Origin: Candidatus Heimdallarchaeota archaeon
Lineage (GTDB): Archaea > Asgardarchaeota > Heimdallarchaeia > JABLTI01
Length of the DNA stretch: 64,000 bases
Direction: 5' to 3'
Assembly (NCBI GenBank): GCA_019058275.1
Contig: JAHLVW010000101.1
Location: 1 to 64,000, forward strand
The stretch's first letter is position 1. Each line of letters begins with the position of its first letter. Below, in pieces: positions 27,195 to 34,890 of the stretch. The position numbers and the translations under genes are program-made. The notes beneath the pieces were generated by a model. The model was not told the origin of the DNA. It saw only the letters and a program-made list of their open reading frames with translations, and made no database searches.

Positions 27195-27273
27195 TGGTAG
27201 CGCGGGGTGGATTCGAACCACCGATCCCAGGGTTATGAGCCCTGTGGGCACAACCTAGCTACCCCACCGCGCT
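27195..27273 (-). tRNA. tRNA-iMet (CAT), with encoded CCA
   Basis: Cloverleaf on the minus strand: acceptor AGCGCGG pairs with CCGCGCT, TPsiC arm GGTGGTTCGAATCCACC, anticodon stem CAGGG / CCCTG around CTCATAA (anticodon CAT). A1-U72 and the three consecutive G-C pairs next to the anticodon loop are the initiator marks in archaea, so this is read as initiator tRNA. Discriminator A at 27198 and CCA at 27195-27197 are genome-encoded. No intron. Confidence 0.95.
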
Positions 27274-27308
27274 CTATTTAAGTCTCTATACTTTTTTTAA
27301 AAAATCAA

Positions 27309-27319
27309 GATTTATAAGG
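27309..27319 (-). promoter_or_regulatory. TATA-like box for the initiator tRNA
   Basis: Minus-strand CCTTATAAATC centred about 41 bp upstream of the mature tRNA 5' end, the expected place for an archaeal TATA box with a short leader. It is the only good match in the gap between the tRNA and the gene beyond it. Confidence 0.45.
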
Positions 27320-27403
27320 TTTAGCTTCGTTTTTTATCGACATTAGAAAATAAATTTCTATACTAATTCATACTTTCATACTAAAATTAATTATCTTCAG
27401 ACT

Positions 27404-28228
27404 TTATTTCTCAGAAATCAATTTTGTTATATACTTTGCTGGTACAAAATCGAAATAGACATTTAATGGTGAGAGATTCTTGATTTTTTCTTTATAAATT
27501 TCTTGAGGAGGTTTATGTTTGATTAGAATTTTATGTACTTTTGAAGACATACTAGATATTTTATTTGATGATGCTGCTACAATAAATGATTTCTTGTAGA
27601 AATTTGCTGTGAGAGCTAACAAAAAGGATCCCACTTTGTTTATTACAGAGCCATCAGAAAAGATAGTATCAGCACCTATTGCAAATGCTTCCACTTCCTC
27701 TCCAAAATATCCTGTTGCTGCATCAACAATAATATGAACTTCATAACCAAGATTTGCAAGTTCTTTTGCTAATATTTGTCCTTCTAAAATGGGTCTTGAT
27801 TCCAATACAAAAATTCGCTTATTTCTTCTTTCATCTGGTATTTCTCTTAGTGCATTTAGAATCGTTGAACTTGCAGAGATAGTCATAATTGATTTGTATT
27901 TTAAGAGATAATTACTCATATTGCTGATAGTTCGTATTTCTCTATCTAAAACAATTCTCGCTTCTTCATCTATTCTTCGTATAATAATTTCCTTTTGCTT
28001 TGCTATCAGATTTTCTCTTATTTTAATTAAGGAATTTTTAATTGAAGCCATTTCTGGATGAACTTTCATTAATTCCTCTATTGTGAATTTAAGATCATTT
28101 TCAATATTTTCTGAAAGCTGAAGTTCTTCTTTTAATACTCTAAGTACTTCTAAAGTTAAGAATACAGCACCGTGTGAAGAATCGCTATGTAATTTTTTTG
28201 ATTCTGATTGGAAATTCAAGGATGGCAT
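27404..28228 (-). CDS. eIF2B alpha/delta-like (IF-2B family) protein
   Basis: 274 residues with the IF-2B Rossmann half: IMTISASSTILNAL, then RIFVLESRPILEGQILAKEL (about 139-158), AATGYFG, and the conserved IGADTIFSDGSVINKVGSF. Archaeal members are either ribose-1,5-bisphosphate isomerases of AMP salvage or aIF2B-like proteins of unclear role. The isomerase signature is not decisive here and the N-terminal helical part is divergent. It lies immediately upstream of the initiator tRNA region on the same strand, which may be coincidence. Confidence 0.75.
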   Translation of the reverse strand: MPSLNFQSESKKLHSDSSHGAVFLTLEVLRVLKEELQLSENIENDLKFTIEELMKVHPEMASIKNSLIKIRENLIAKQKEIIIRRIDEEARIVLDREIRTISNMSNYLLKYKSIMTISASSTILNALREIPDERRNKRIFVLESRPILEGQILAKELANLGYEVHIIVDAATGYFGEEVEAFAIGADTIFSDGSVINKVGSFLLALTANFYKKSFIVAASSNKISSMSSKVHKILIKHKPPQEIYKEKIKNLSPLNVYFDFVPAKYITKLISEK

Positions 28229-28244
28229 AATCTAACTACTCACT

Positions 28245-28823
28245 TTATTTAATTTTAAGCACCATTTGATATGCTTCTTCTAACCATTCCTCTCTTTGCT
28301 TCTTTGAAACGAAATTCACCTTAAATTTAGCAAAATTTTGCCAATCTTCAACTCCACAATATTTCCAAACATAATAAACTGATTTGTAAGTTATATCTCC
28401 AAAAAACTCCTTTTCTAATTGCTCCTCTACATCAAATGTTTGAACAAGAATACCTTTTTTGTCTGTTAAGAGTGGAACAGGATGATCAACCTCATAATTG
28501 AATGCAAATCCTTCAGTTAGAACTCTATCAAAATATCCTTTGAGAATGGCTGGAACACCATACCACCAAGCAGGATGAATGATGATTATCACGTTAGCCC
28601 ATTTGATATCGTGTTGATATTTGACAATCGTCTTATAACCAGATAATGATTTTGTCTCACCCCTTAATTCTTCCTTAGATAATAGAGGATTGAATTTAGA
28701 GTAATATAAGTCATGAATGCGAACAGTATTTTTGTTGGCTTTTAACCCTTTTACAATCATTTCCTTAATAGCATTACAAAAACTGTTCTCTTTTGGGTGT
28801 GCATAGATGATTAAGATATTCAT
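28245..28823 (-). CDS. NAD(P)H:quinone oxidoreductase-type flavodoxin-like protein
   Basis: MNILIIYAHPKENSFCNAI is the FMN/FAD-binding flavodoxin-like start of the NQO/KefF/MdaB family; IHPAWWYGVPAILKGYFDRVLTEGFAF (about 83-109) is the conserved flavin/quinone-site block. 192 residues, cytosolic. It probably transfers two electrons from NAD(P)H to quinones or similar acceptors. 16 bp upstream of the eIF2B-like gene on the same strand, so likely cotranscribed with it. Confidence 0.88.
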   Translation of the reverse strand: MNILIIYAHPKENSFCNAIKEMIVKGLKANKNTVRIHDLYYSKFNPLLSKEELRGETKSLSGYKTIVKYQHDIKWANVIIIIHPAWWYGVPAILKGYFDRVLTEGFAFNYEVDHPVPLLTDKKGILVQTFDVEEQLEKEFFGDITYKSVYYVWKYCGVEDWQNFAKFKVNFVSKKQREEWLEEAYQMVLKIK

Positions 28824-28929
28824 AGTAAACCTAATGTGATTTGTAAATAAAATTCTATTGTCAAGACATGTGATACAGCAATTTTACATAAAAAAATTGA
28901 CTGATAGAAAAAAATAGAAAGAACACCTA

Positions 28930-30243
28930 CTATAGCTTATAGGCATCCAAATCTTTCATTAGAAATGACAATACTATTCCAATTACAAATAATCCTGTCA
29001 TTATGTATATGCTAATATTCATTAAACCAGGATTAAATTTATCAGTGAGTATCATTCCACCAAGCAAAATAACTCCACAAACTTGACCTATCCACATCAT
29101 AAATCCATTTGATGTTTCTTCTGGTACTGGATGTGTTATTTCAGCAGCAAATGTAAGTCCTACTGGTAATGCAGATACTAGGAGTAACCCATAGAAAAAT
29201 GAAACAATGTACCTAAAAACATCAATTGCAATTTGCTGAGTAAACATGAGATCAGCAAATATCAATAGTGGTGTAAAAATAGCTCCACCAAACATTGCCA
29301 GGATGATGAAAATCTTTCTCTTTTGATATTTATCTGACAAAGTTGAAAATACTATTGCTCCAATGATTCCTCCTACGATCATTACTCCTGCGATATAAGA
29401 AGGCGTATCAACACCTTGGGGATATTCAAAAATTAAATCTAGTGCAGAAGATATCGCATTGAATACTCCAAGACCAATGAAAAGAATTAGAAATAGTAAT
29501 GTAAAATCGCGGTTCTTAAATAATGAAAAAGTTCCTTGAGTTGCTAAAACTTTGCTTTTATCACTATAAGCATTTGCTGGAGTAGGTGGTTTATTTTTAA
29601 CAAATATCAGATAAAGAACCATAGATAATAACATTAGACCACCAAAAATGTAGAGTGTCAAATTCATGCGATATGTACTTGGATCAGGATTATTAGGATC
29701 AGCACCTAGAAGCATTGGAGCAGTTAAGAAAGTAATAATTACTCCCAATAGCATTGCCATTGTACCTAAGCCAGTAGCAAGGGTTTTCTCTTTTTCAGGA
29801 AACCATGTTGCTGCAAGTTTTGTAAATGAATTTAAGATAAATGGTTGACCGATTGCAGTCATTATTGTACAAAATAGTAACCAACCATAGTTTCCTGGTA
29901 TTACTGGTCGCAAAAATCCAAATACGCCCATGATGATTACTCCAATACCTGTTCCCCATTTTAAGCCAAATCTATCAATGGCCCAACAAGCAAGAAAATT
30001 GAAAGGTATATATGCAAGCATAAACATCAATGAAAGAAGTAAAATTAGACCATTACTTACACCATAAAAACCGGCTGATTCATCTGTAATGCCAGCAAAA
30101 GTTATCCATATGACTTGAGACATTGCACCAACAAACATGAAGATGCCTAGAACTACCCATCTATACGGATAAGTTTTATATTCAGTTTTATCTAATCTAT
30201 CAACTTCAATATTTTCAGTAGAATTATTTTCCAAAGAGTCCAA
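28930..30243 (-). CDS. MFS transporter
   Basis: 437 residues with twelve predicted membrane helices in two six-helix halves and a central loop around 215-240 (KNKPPTPANAYSDKSK). The first half contains DRFGLKWGTGIG, the MFS A-motif equivalent between helices 2 and 3, and the second half has SDKYQKRKIF at the matching place. Substrate cannot be inferred; the general shape resembles the FLVCR/heme-type and OFA-type MFS groups. TTG start behind GGAGA. The 5' side faces the unusual 30.3-31.5 kb region. Confidence 0.88.
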   Translation of the reverse strand: MDSLENNSTENIEVDRLDKTEYKTYPYRWVVLGIFMFVGAMSQVIWITFAGITDESAGFYGVSNGLILLLSLMFMLAYIPFNFLACWAIDRFGLKWGTGIGVIIMGVFGFLRPVIPGNYGWLLFCTIMTAIGQPFILNSFTKLAATWFPEKEKTLATGLGTMAMLLGVIITFLTAPMLLGADPNNPDPSTYRMNLTLYIFGGLMLLSMVLYLIFVKNKPPTPANAYSDKSKVLATQGTFSLFKNRDFTLLFLILFIGLGVFNAISSALDLIFEYPQGVDTPSYIAGVMIVGGIIGAIVFSTLSDKYQKRKIFIILAMFGGAIFTPLLIFADLMFTQQIAIDVFRYIVSFFYGLLLVSALPVGLTFAAEITHPVPEETSNGFMMWIGQVCGVILLGGMILTDKFNPGLMNISIYIMTGLFVIGIVLSFLMKDLDAYKL

Positions 30244-30379
30244 ATCTCCTGTTTAGAATGCAAAATCTTTTGTAATAATATTTAGAGTGTTAAAAAAGAT
30301 TCCTCAGAAAATACAGAATAAACAATGAAATTCATCTATTTTTCTCACAATAAAAGTAAATTAGCGAATCTGGAAACAA

Positions 30380-30424
30380 TCCAATTATCAACAAAAAAGC
30401 CAGTTTTTGGCATTGATAATTGGA
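30380..30424. repeat. 12-bp perfect inverted repeat with 21-nt loop
   Basis: TCCAATTATCAA at 30380-30391 and TTGATAATTGGA at 30413-30424. The loop contains AAAAAAGCCAGTTTTTGGC, itself partly self-complementary. It lies in the 559-bp gap between the divergent MFS gene and the decayed secreted-protein gene. It could be an RNA hairpin, a regulator site or a mobile-element end; no associated gene identifies it. Confidence 0.6.
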
Positions 30425-30648
30425 CTGCTCACAGACATATCAAAATGACTTCAGATTGATAACTACTACTTTCAAGCGTGAAGATGTCTAACTGATTTCT
30501 TCTCAAGCTGTCCTTTGTTCCTGCGATAGAGATTTCTATTAGTCATTATAATGTAAGTATGATTTCTGAGCTACTCTTTTTTTCTCTCATGATCCAATCC
30601 TTTGACTATCTACCTCTTATATTCTTTAAGGTAAATCCTAATTTTTCC

Positions 30649-30670
30649 TTATATAAATTGTCCCGCGACG
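30649..30670 (+). promoter_or_regulatory. TATA-like box with adjoining dyad operator, site A
   Basis: TTATATAAA (30649-30657) is followed at once by TGTCCCGCGACG (30659-30670), an imperfect match to the dyad found intact at 30729 and 31504. The arrangement (TATA box, then dyad, then the expected transcription start) is the same as in front of the bZIP-like gene. A bound protein here would block polymerase recruitment. Inferred from sequence only. Confidence 0.5.
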
Positions 30671-30728
30671 CTAAATTGAGTAATGTTAGTGGTGCCTAAT
30701 TATTTCGTATAATCCTTTATGAGTTTTT

Positions 30729-30740
30729 TGTCTCGGGACA
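30729..30740. promoter_or_regulatory. Dyad operator, site B
   Basis: TGTCTCGGGACA, arms TGTC/GACA perfect. Its reverse complement is identical, base for base, to site C at 31504-31515. It lies in the leader of the decayed secreted-protein gene. Confidence 0.5.
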
Positions 30741-30802
30741 AAATGTATATTCTATCGACAGAATTAAACCTTAACCACATTTTAGTGGAGGGTAGACTTA
30801 TA

Positions 30803-31359
30803 TTGAAGAAATTTACAAAAGTTCTATTCATAATTATTGCTCTAATCGGAGTAACTTCAATTGCTGATGTTCAAGCAGAACAACCATATAAGCATCTAAC
30901 TTACAGCGACGTCACTTCTTCATTTCAAGCATTTTTGACTGGTGGTTATATTGTAAATTCACTAGACAATATGGTGGCAGCACCTGAGAAGTAAAAGCAG
31001 GAAGAATAAGTCCTTGGTTTCCAATGGATTACTGTGTTATGGCTACACATGTAATATGCTTTTACACTATTTTTAACACTGAAGATCATGAATTAGCTCT
31101 AGAATTTTACAAAATGGAGACAACTGGCTTACTTAAATCTATGTTCATTCTTAATGGTGTACAATTAGACATAAAATTAACAGCAATGAAACGACATCTT
31201 GGTTATCTTGAATATCCTCAATATGGTTGGTAGTACGGAGTAGGCGCTTTATTTAAACTTGAAGAACTTCCTGTGGGTACATATGATTTAGAAACTCAAA
31301 TTGATGTCTGGATAGATGGCATCGGATGGTTTACAGCTTTCTATTGGACAACATATTAA
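30803..31359 (+). pseudogene. Decayed gene for a small secreted protein
   Basis: From TTG 30803 (behind GGAGGGT) the frame encodes a signal peptide (KKFTKVLFIIIALIGVTSIA, cleavage near ADVQA) and reaches a stop at 30992-30994. The adjacent frame then continues (VKAGRISPWFP, then YCVMATHVICFY) to TAG at 31231-31233 in QYGW-stop-YGVG, and past it to TAA 31357-31359 with EELPVGTYDLETQIDVW and FTAFYWTTY. One frameshift near 30985-30995 and one nonsense change (most simply TGG to TAG) would restore a protein of about 185 residues. The intact product would be an exported beta-rich protein of unknown family. Confidence 0.7.
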
Positions 31360-31371
31360 ATATTGTTGAAT

Positions 31372-31403
31372 GCTGGCACTAAACCAGCTTCTCTTTCTTT
31401 TTT
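31372..31403 (+). terminator. Hairpin terminator after the decayed secreted-protein gene
   Basis: GCTGG / CCAGC with a 7-nt loop, followed by TTCTCTTTCTTTTTT. It sits 12 bp after the final stop of the decayed gene, supporting the view that the whole interrupted frame was one transcription unit. Confidence 0.55.
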
Positions 31404-31492
31404 ACACATTATATAATAATGAAGTCAAATACTACTTTTTCATATCAACAAGATATTTAACTAACCATTCTTAAAATAATCTGTAAGCGAAG

Positions 31493-31515
31493 TTTTAAAT
31501 AATTGTCCCGAGACA
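31493..31515 (+). promoter_or_regulatory. TATA-like box with adjoining dyad operator, site C
   Basis: TTTTAAATAA (31493-31502) followed by TGTCCCGAGACA (31504-31515), 24 bp before the ATG of the bZIP-like gene. The dyad would lie between TATA box and transcription start. Same layout as site A, suggesting autoregulation of the regulator gene and control of the secreted-protein gene. Confidence 0.55.
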
Positions 31516-31539
31516 GTAAATAACAATAAGTGATCAATT

Positions 31540-32142
31540 ATGTCCCAAGAGAAAAGACCACGAGGAAGACCAAGGAAATATGAAACAAACGCAGAGAGGA
31601 AAAAAGCATACAGAGAGAGAAAAAAAGCTGAACGAATAGAGCTAGAAAAACGAGTGGTAAAGCTGGAAAAGCAATTAGAGAAAACAGACCATGAGGTTGC
31701 TTCTAAGAAAATAACAAGCGATCCAATATTATCACTTACTTTTAACGAAATAATGAAAACTGATACAGAGATACTCCAAACATATGTCACCTCATTGAAA
31801 AAAGAATTGGGAGATAGTTTAAGCCTATATAGCCCATTAAGTATAATCATTGAAAATATAATCGGTTCTTTGGAACCTATTGTTTCTACTAGAAGTTTAA
31901 AAATAAGCCCTAATCAGATAATTTCATTACAAGTGGACAAGCAAATAGATGAGTTCGAAGAATCACTTAAGCAGCTTACATTACTTCACATTATTGAATT
32001 AGAGCTTGGTCATAGAGAAAACGATAGTATAGAAGATTACGAATTAGAAATATTAGAACGTCGAATAGATGAGCTTGAAAAAGAAGTTGTCAAGAAGAAG
32101 GAAATAAAGGTCTCATCGAAAATTATCACAAATGAAAGATAA
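31540..32142 (+). CDS. bZIP-like basic/leucine-zipper protein with AT-hook-like N-terminus
   Basis: 200 residues. N-terminal RPRGRPRKY (about 6-14) is AT-hook-like; then a basic region whose spacing fits the bZIP signature N-x7-R-x9-L (Asn18, Arg26, Leu36), with Leu43 one heptad later and hydrophobic positions between. Comparable GRPRKY...AERxxAYRxRKK proteins also occur in bacteria and phages, so a eukaryotic origin is not implied. The remaining 140 residues are helical, ending in an acidic/basic coiled coil (about 150-195), consistent with dimerisation. A dyad at 31504-31515 lies over its promoter, so autoregulation is likely. Confidence 0.7.
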   Translation: MSQEKRPRGRPRKYETNAERKKAYRERKKAERIELEKRVVKLEKQLEKTDHEVASKKITSDPILSLTFNEIMKTDTEILQTYVTSLKKELGDSLSLYSPLSIIIENIIGSLEPIVSTRSLKISPNQIISLQVDKQIDEFEESLKQLTLLHIIELELGHRENDSIEDYELEILERRIDELEKEVVKKKEIKVSSKIITNER

Positions 32143-32171
32143 CTAACTAAAATTTCTTCGATTTTCTACGG

Positions 32172-33665
32172 TCATTGTTTGACATTGAAATCATAATAGT
32201 TTTTGATGAAATCATCCAAAGATTGTACTTGTTCTATTAATACTGAATGTTTTTCAAATATATCTTTAGCAATTCGATCTAATCCTCTCTTACCAGCTAT
32301 TTGTTGCGTCTGAGATAATAATACTCTTATTTCTTTCATATCTAATTCAGAATCTGAGAATTTTGCTTGAACCCACAAAGTAAAAAGTCGAAGGCTATAG
32401 GCTTCCATTTGAATCCAATAGACTTTTTCTTCTTTTGCATAATCAAGCAAATCATCAGTGTATATTTTGATCTCATTCAATATTTCCAAATTTCCAGATA
32501 ATTGAAAATCATGTAAAAGAAGTTCACATAAATAAATCAGTGCTTTAACTATGAAATTTACATTTGGATCACCAAAATCAATGATATCCCGTAACAATTG
32601 TTCTGCTTTTTCTCTATCAAGTGATCGTGGTGAATCTTTCAATAATAATACTTCAGACATATTTACAGCATTTTTTAAAGGAGAATCTTTGTTATTTGAT
32701 GTCAATTGTTTGATTAAGCTCAGATATTCTTTAGCTTTACTGATATTATTTACTTTATATTCCAATTCTATTAGAGCATATAAGACTATACCATACCTCA
32801 TGTGATCATTTATAGACTGATAAATGTCAAGGCTCTTAAGGAAATTCTTTCTAGCTAATTCATAATCTCCTTTTCTGAGATAAACAAATCCAGTTTGTTC
32901 CAAGTAGTATCCTCTTTTAAAGTCATTATCCATTTGGTTTATAAATGGTAAAATTTGTTCCATATATTTTATTGCCAGAGTATATTGCCCCTTATCATAA
33001 TAAATAACTCCTAAATGAAAGAGCTCAATTGATAGTTGATACTTGTTACCTATTTCTTCAAAAATAGCTATACTTTGTTTTATATATCCAATTGCTTTCT
33101 TTAAGTCACCATTTCTTTTGTGATTATAACCAATTACTTCATAGCATTTCGCAATACCATATTTATCATCAATTTTTTTTCGAATTGACAAAGATTTATT
33201 CAACAGTTCTAAACTAAGATCAACTTTCTCTAAATGAAAATAAATAGTGCCTTTTCTGAATAAGAGATTAGCTTTGCGTCTTAGGAATTTCTCTGGTTCT
33301 TCTAGTTTCAAGGAATCAAGTAGTGCCAATTCTTCATCAATTAAACTAATAGCTTCATCTATTCTACCTGTTCTTTGCAGTATTATCCCTTTTACAAAAA
33401 TTGCTAATGTATCTAGGTTAGGATTATTTGTCTTTTCAATTGTCGAAAGAATACTATTCATTAGTTGTAAGGCTTTACCTGTTTCTCCTAGTTCAAACAT
33501 AGCTAAACCTTTGAATTTATCAATTTGCAATTTTTCTTCTTTTGTTAGGGTTTTCTCCTTCTGTAGTCTAGTTATTAGGTTGTATGTTTTCTTAAAATGA
33601 CCATTTTTGAGAAGATTACCAAAATCCGGTAATTTACTTTCCTTTGAGTTTAAAACCCATCCCAT
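32172..33665 (-). CDS. TPR-repeat protein
   Basis: 497 residues with about seven to nine tetratricopeptide repeats from residue 18 to 320; typical helix pairs are GIAKCYEVIGYNHKRNGD, LSIELFHLGVIYYDKGQY and YYLEQTGFVYLRKGDYELA. The C-terminal part is a further helical region without a recognisable effector domain. No membrane segment. It probably serves as a protein-interaction scaffold. It converges with the bZIP-like gene and faces the small bZIP-like paralogue divergently, an arrangement that hints at regulatory pairing but does not prove it. Confidence 0.85.
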   Translation of the reverse strand: MGWVLNSKESKLPDFGNLLKNGHFKKTYNLITRLQKEKTLTKEEKLQIDKFKGLAMFELGETGKALQLMNSILSTIEKTNNPNLDTLAIFVKGIILQRTGRIDEAISLIDEELALLDSLKLEEPEKFLRRKANLLFRKGTIYFHLEKVDLSLELLNKSLSIRKKIDDKYGIAKCYEVIGYNHKRNGDLKKAIGYIKQSIAIFEEIGNKYQLSIELFHLGVIYYDKGQYTLAIKYMEQILPFINQMDNDFKRGYYLEQTGFVYLRKGDYELARKNFLKSLDIYQSINDHMRYGIVLYALIELEYKVNNISKAKEYLSLIKQLTSNNKDSPLKNAVNMSEVLLLKDSPRSLDREKAEQLLRDIIDFGDPNVNFIVKALIYLCELLLHDFQLSGNLEILNEIKIYTDDLLDYAKEEKVYWIQMEAYSLRLFTLWVQAKFSDSELDMKEIRVLLSQTQQIAGKRGLDRIAKDIFEKHSVLIEQVQSLDDFIKNYYDFNVKQ

Positions 33666-33846
33666 CCATTCTTATTTTTTATTTAATTTGCATTAGGTAT
33701 TATTTGTTTATTTCTTTAATCATCTATGAATTTTACTCAGAGAAACAGGTTAGATTTATGATTAAGACATTCATTTTTTATTATGAAATAAAATAATTGA
33801 TATTTGGTAGGAAATCGGAAAGTGATTTAAAATCTGATATGGGAGT

Positions 33847-34005
33847 TTGATTATACTGACAGAAGAAAAAAAACGTCGTGGTCGTCCAAGAAAATATCAA
33901 ACTGAAGCTGAAGAACATAGAGCTTACAGGCAAAGAAAGAAAGAAAAAGTTGCATTCTTGGAAAAGAAAATCACTGAGCTAGAAAAGCAATCAGACAAAG
34001 AATAA
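33847..34005 (+). CDS. Short bZIP-like protein, paralogue of the gene at 31540
   Basis: 52 codons from TTG 33847 or 49 from CTG 33856. The sequence RRGRPRKYQTEAEEHRAY followed by RQRKK and LEKKITELEKQ aligns without gaps to the N-terminal 50 residues of the larger protein; Arg, Leu and Leu of the bZIP spacing are kept but Glu replaces Asn. By alignment the protein should begin at the CTG codon, which lies 10 bp after GGGAG. It lacks the C-terminal helical part, so it might form heterodimers that lack the larger protein's extra domain, or it may be a relic. Confidence 0.55.
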   Translation: MIILTEEKKRRGRPRKYQTEAEEHRAYRQRKKEKVAFLEKKITELEKQSDKE

Positions 34006-34109
34006 GCATAATTTCAGATTACGAAATGCTAAAATTTTATTAATTATTAAGCAATTATGATTATGTTATTATCTTCATTTAATTGTAATTGATTCATGAG
34101 GGAATATAT

Positions 34110-34508
34110 GTGACACAGAAAGTTTGTCTGAAATGTGGAAAAGTGTCTAGTTCAGCTCATGCATTTTGTAAGGAATGTGGAGTTGAATTAGTTACTAGTA
34201 CTGTTAGTGAGAAACAAGTGCAAGATACAAAGAAAATTGTTTGGTGTCCATCTTGTGGTGCTAGGAATTTGAGAACTTATAATATCTGTAGAAGCTGTGG
34301 TTATGCTCTTACTGATGTTGTTAATGGGAAAAAATCAGCTGAAGCTATTCAGCGAGAAGTAAATGGTCAACCAGCCAGAAAGAAAAGAAGAAGAGAGAAA
34401 ATAGATACTCCTTGTTTGGATTGCTGTGGAGGTTGTGCACAAGCACTATTAGGAATTTTAGAAGCATGTGCAGGGTGTGCAGAAGCATTTAGTGGTTGTT
34501 CTTGTTGA
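34110..34508 (+). CDS. Double zinc-ribbon protein with Cys-rich tail
   Basis: Two knuckles: CLKCG / CKECG (about 6-10 and 22-26) and CPSCG / CRSCG. A basic linker (ARKKRRREK) leads to an odd tail, PCLDCCGGCAQALLG then LEACAGCAEAFSGCSC, with nine Cys in about 32 residues, which could bind metal or be membrane-associated. The frame opens at 34089 (TTG), but GTG 34110 is preceded by GAGGGA at good spacing and begins directly before the first knuckle, so I use it (132 residues). Function unknown. Confidence 0.6.
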   Translation: MTQKVCLKCGKVSSSAHAFCKECGVELVTSTVSEKQVQDTKKIVWCPSCGARNLRTYNICRSCGYALTDVVNGKKSAEAIQREVNGQPARKKRRREKIDTPCLDCCGGCAQALLGILEACAGCAEAFSGCSC

Positions 34509-34556
34509 GGTAAGCTAAACAATAGACTTGATTTCTCATTTTCTGAAAAAATATGA

Positions 34557-34826
34557 ATTAAAGATATTGAAAACCCTAAGATAATTAACATAACCTTAGG
34601 ATTAGGTCCTACTAGAAATAGAAAATGGGTCTTTAGATATAGCTATTGAGCAAGTAAATCAGCCCATAAAAAGTTCTCAAAACTGATGTCTATTGAACTA
34701 AATGATTATGGAGTAATTGTTATACCACTACATCCTGGACGCTTGAAAACTGATCTTTGTGGATATAATGCTCCACTAGATCCAAGAGAAGCAATAAGTG
34801 GAATGATTAAAGTCTTGATTCACTAA
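34557..34826 (+). pseudogene. Remnant of a short-chain dehydrogenase/reductase
   Basis: One frame reads KIINITLGLG, then YSY-stop-ASKSAHKKFSKLMSIEL, then GVIVIPLHPGRLKTDL, GYNAPLDPREAISGMIKVL and a stop at 34824-34826. This is the second half of a classical SDR: INxSSxxG, the Y-x-A-S-K catalytic block and LHPGWVKTD. A TGA stands at the x of Y-x-x-S-K (CGA to TGA would be a single change). The Rossmann half with TGxxxGxG is missing upstream. A truncated and interrupted relic. Confidence 0.7.
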
Positions 34827-34890
34827 GGATGGAAAAAACAGGGAAATACCTTGGTAAGCGAAATTACTAGTAAAGCATAATTCCAATAAA

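Noticed and set aside
14868..34826. Recoding (selenocysteine, pyrrolysine or stop reassignment) to explain internal stops
   Set aside because: The three nonsense positions use TAA, TAG and TGA where Glu, probably Trp and probably Arg are expected; no single recoding fits, and no SECIS-like element was recognised.
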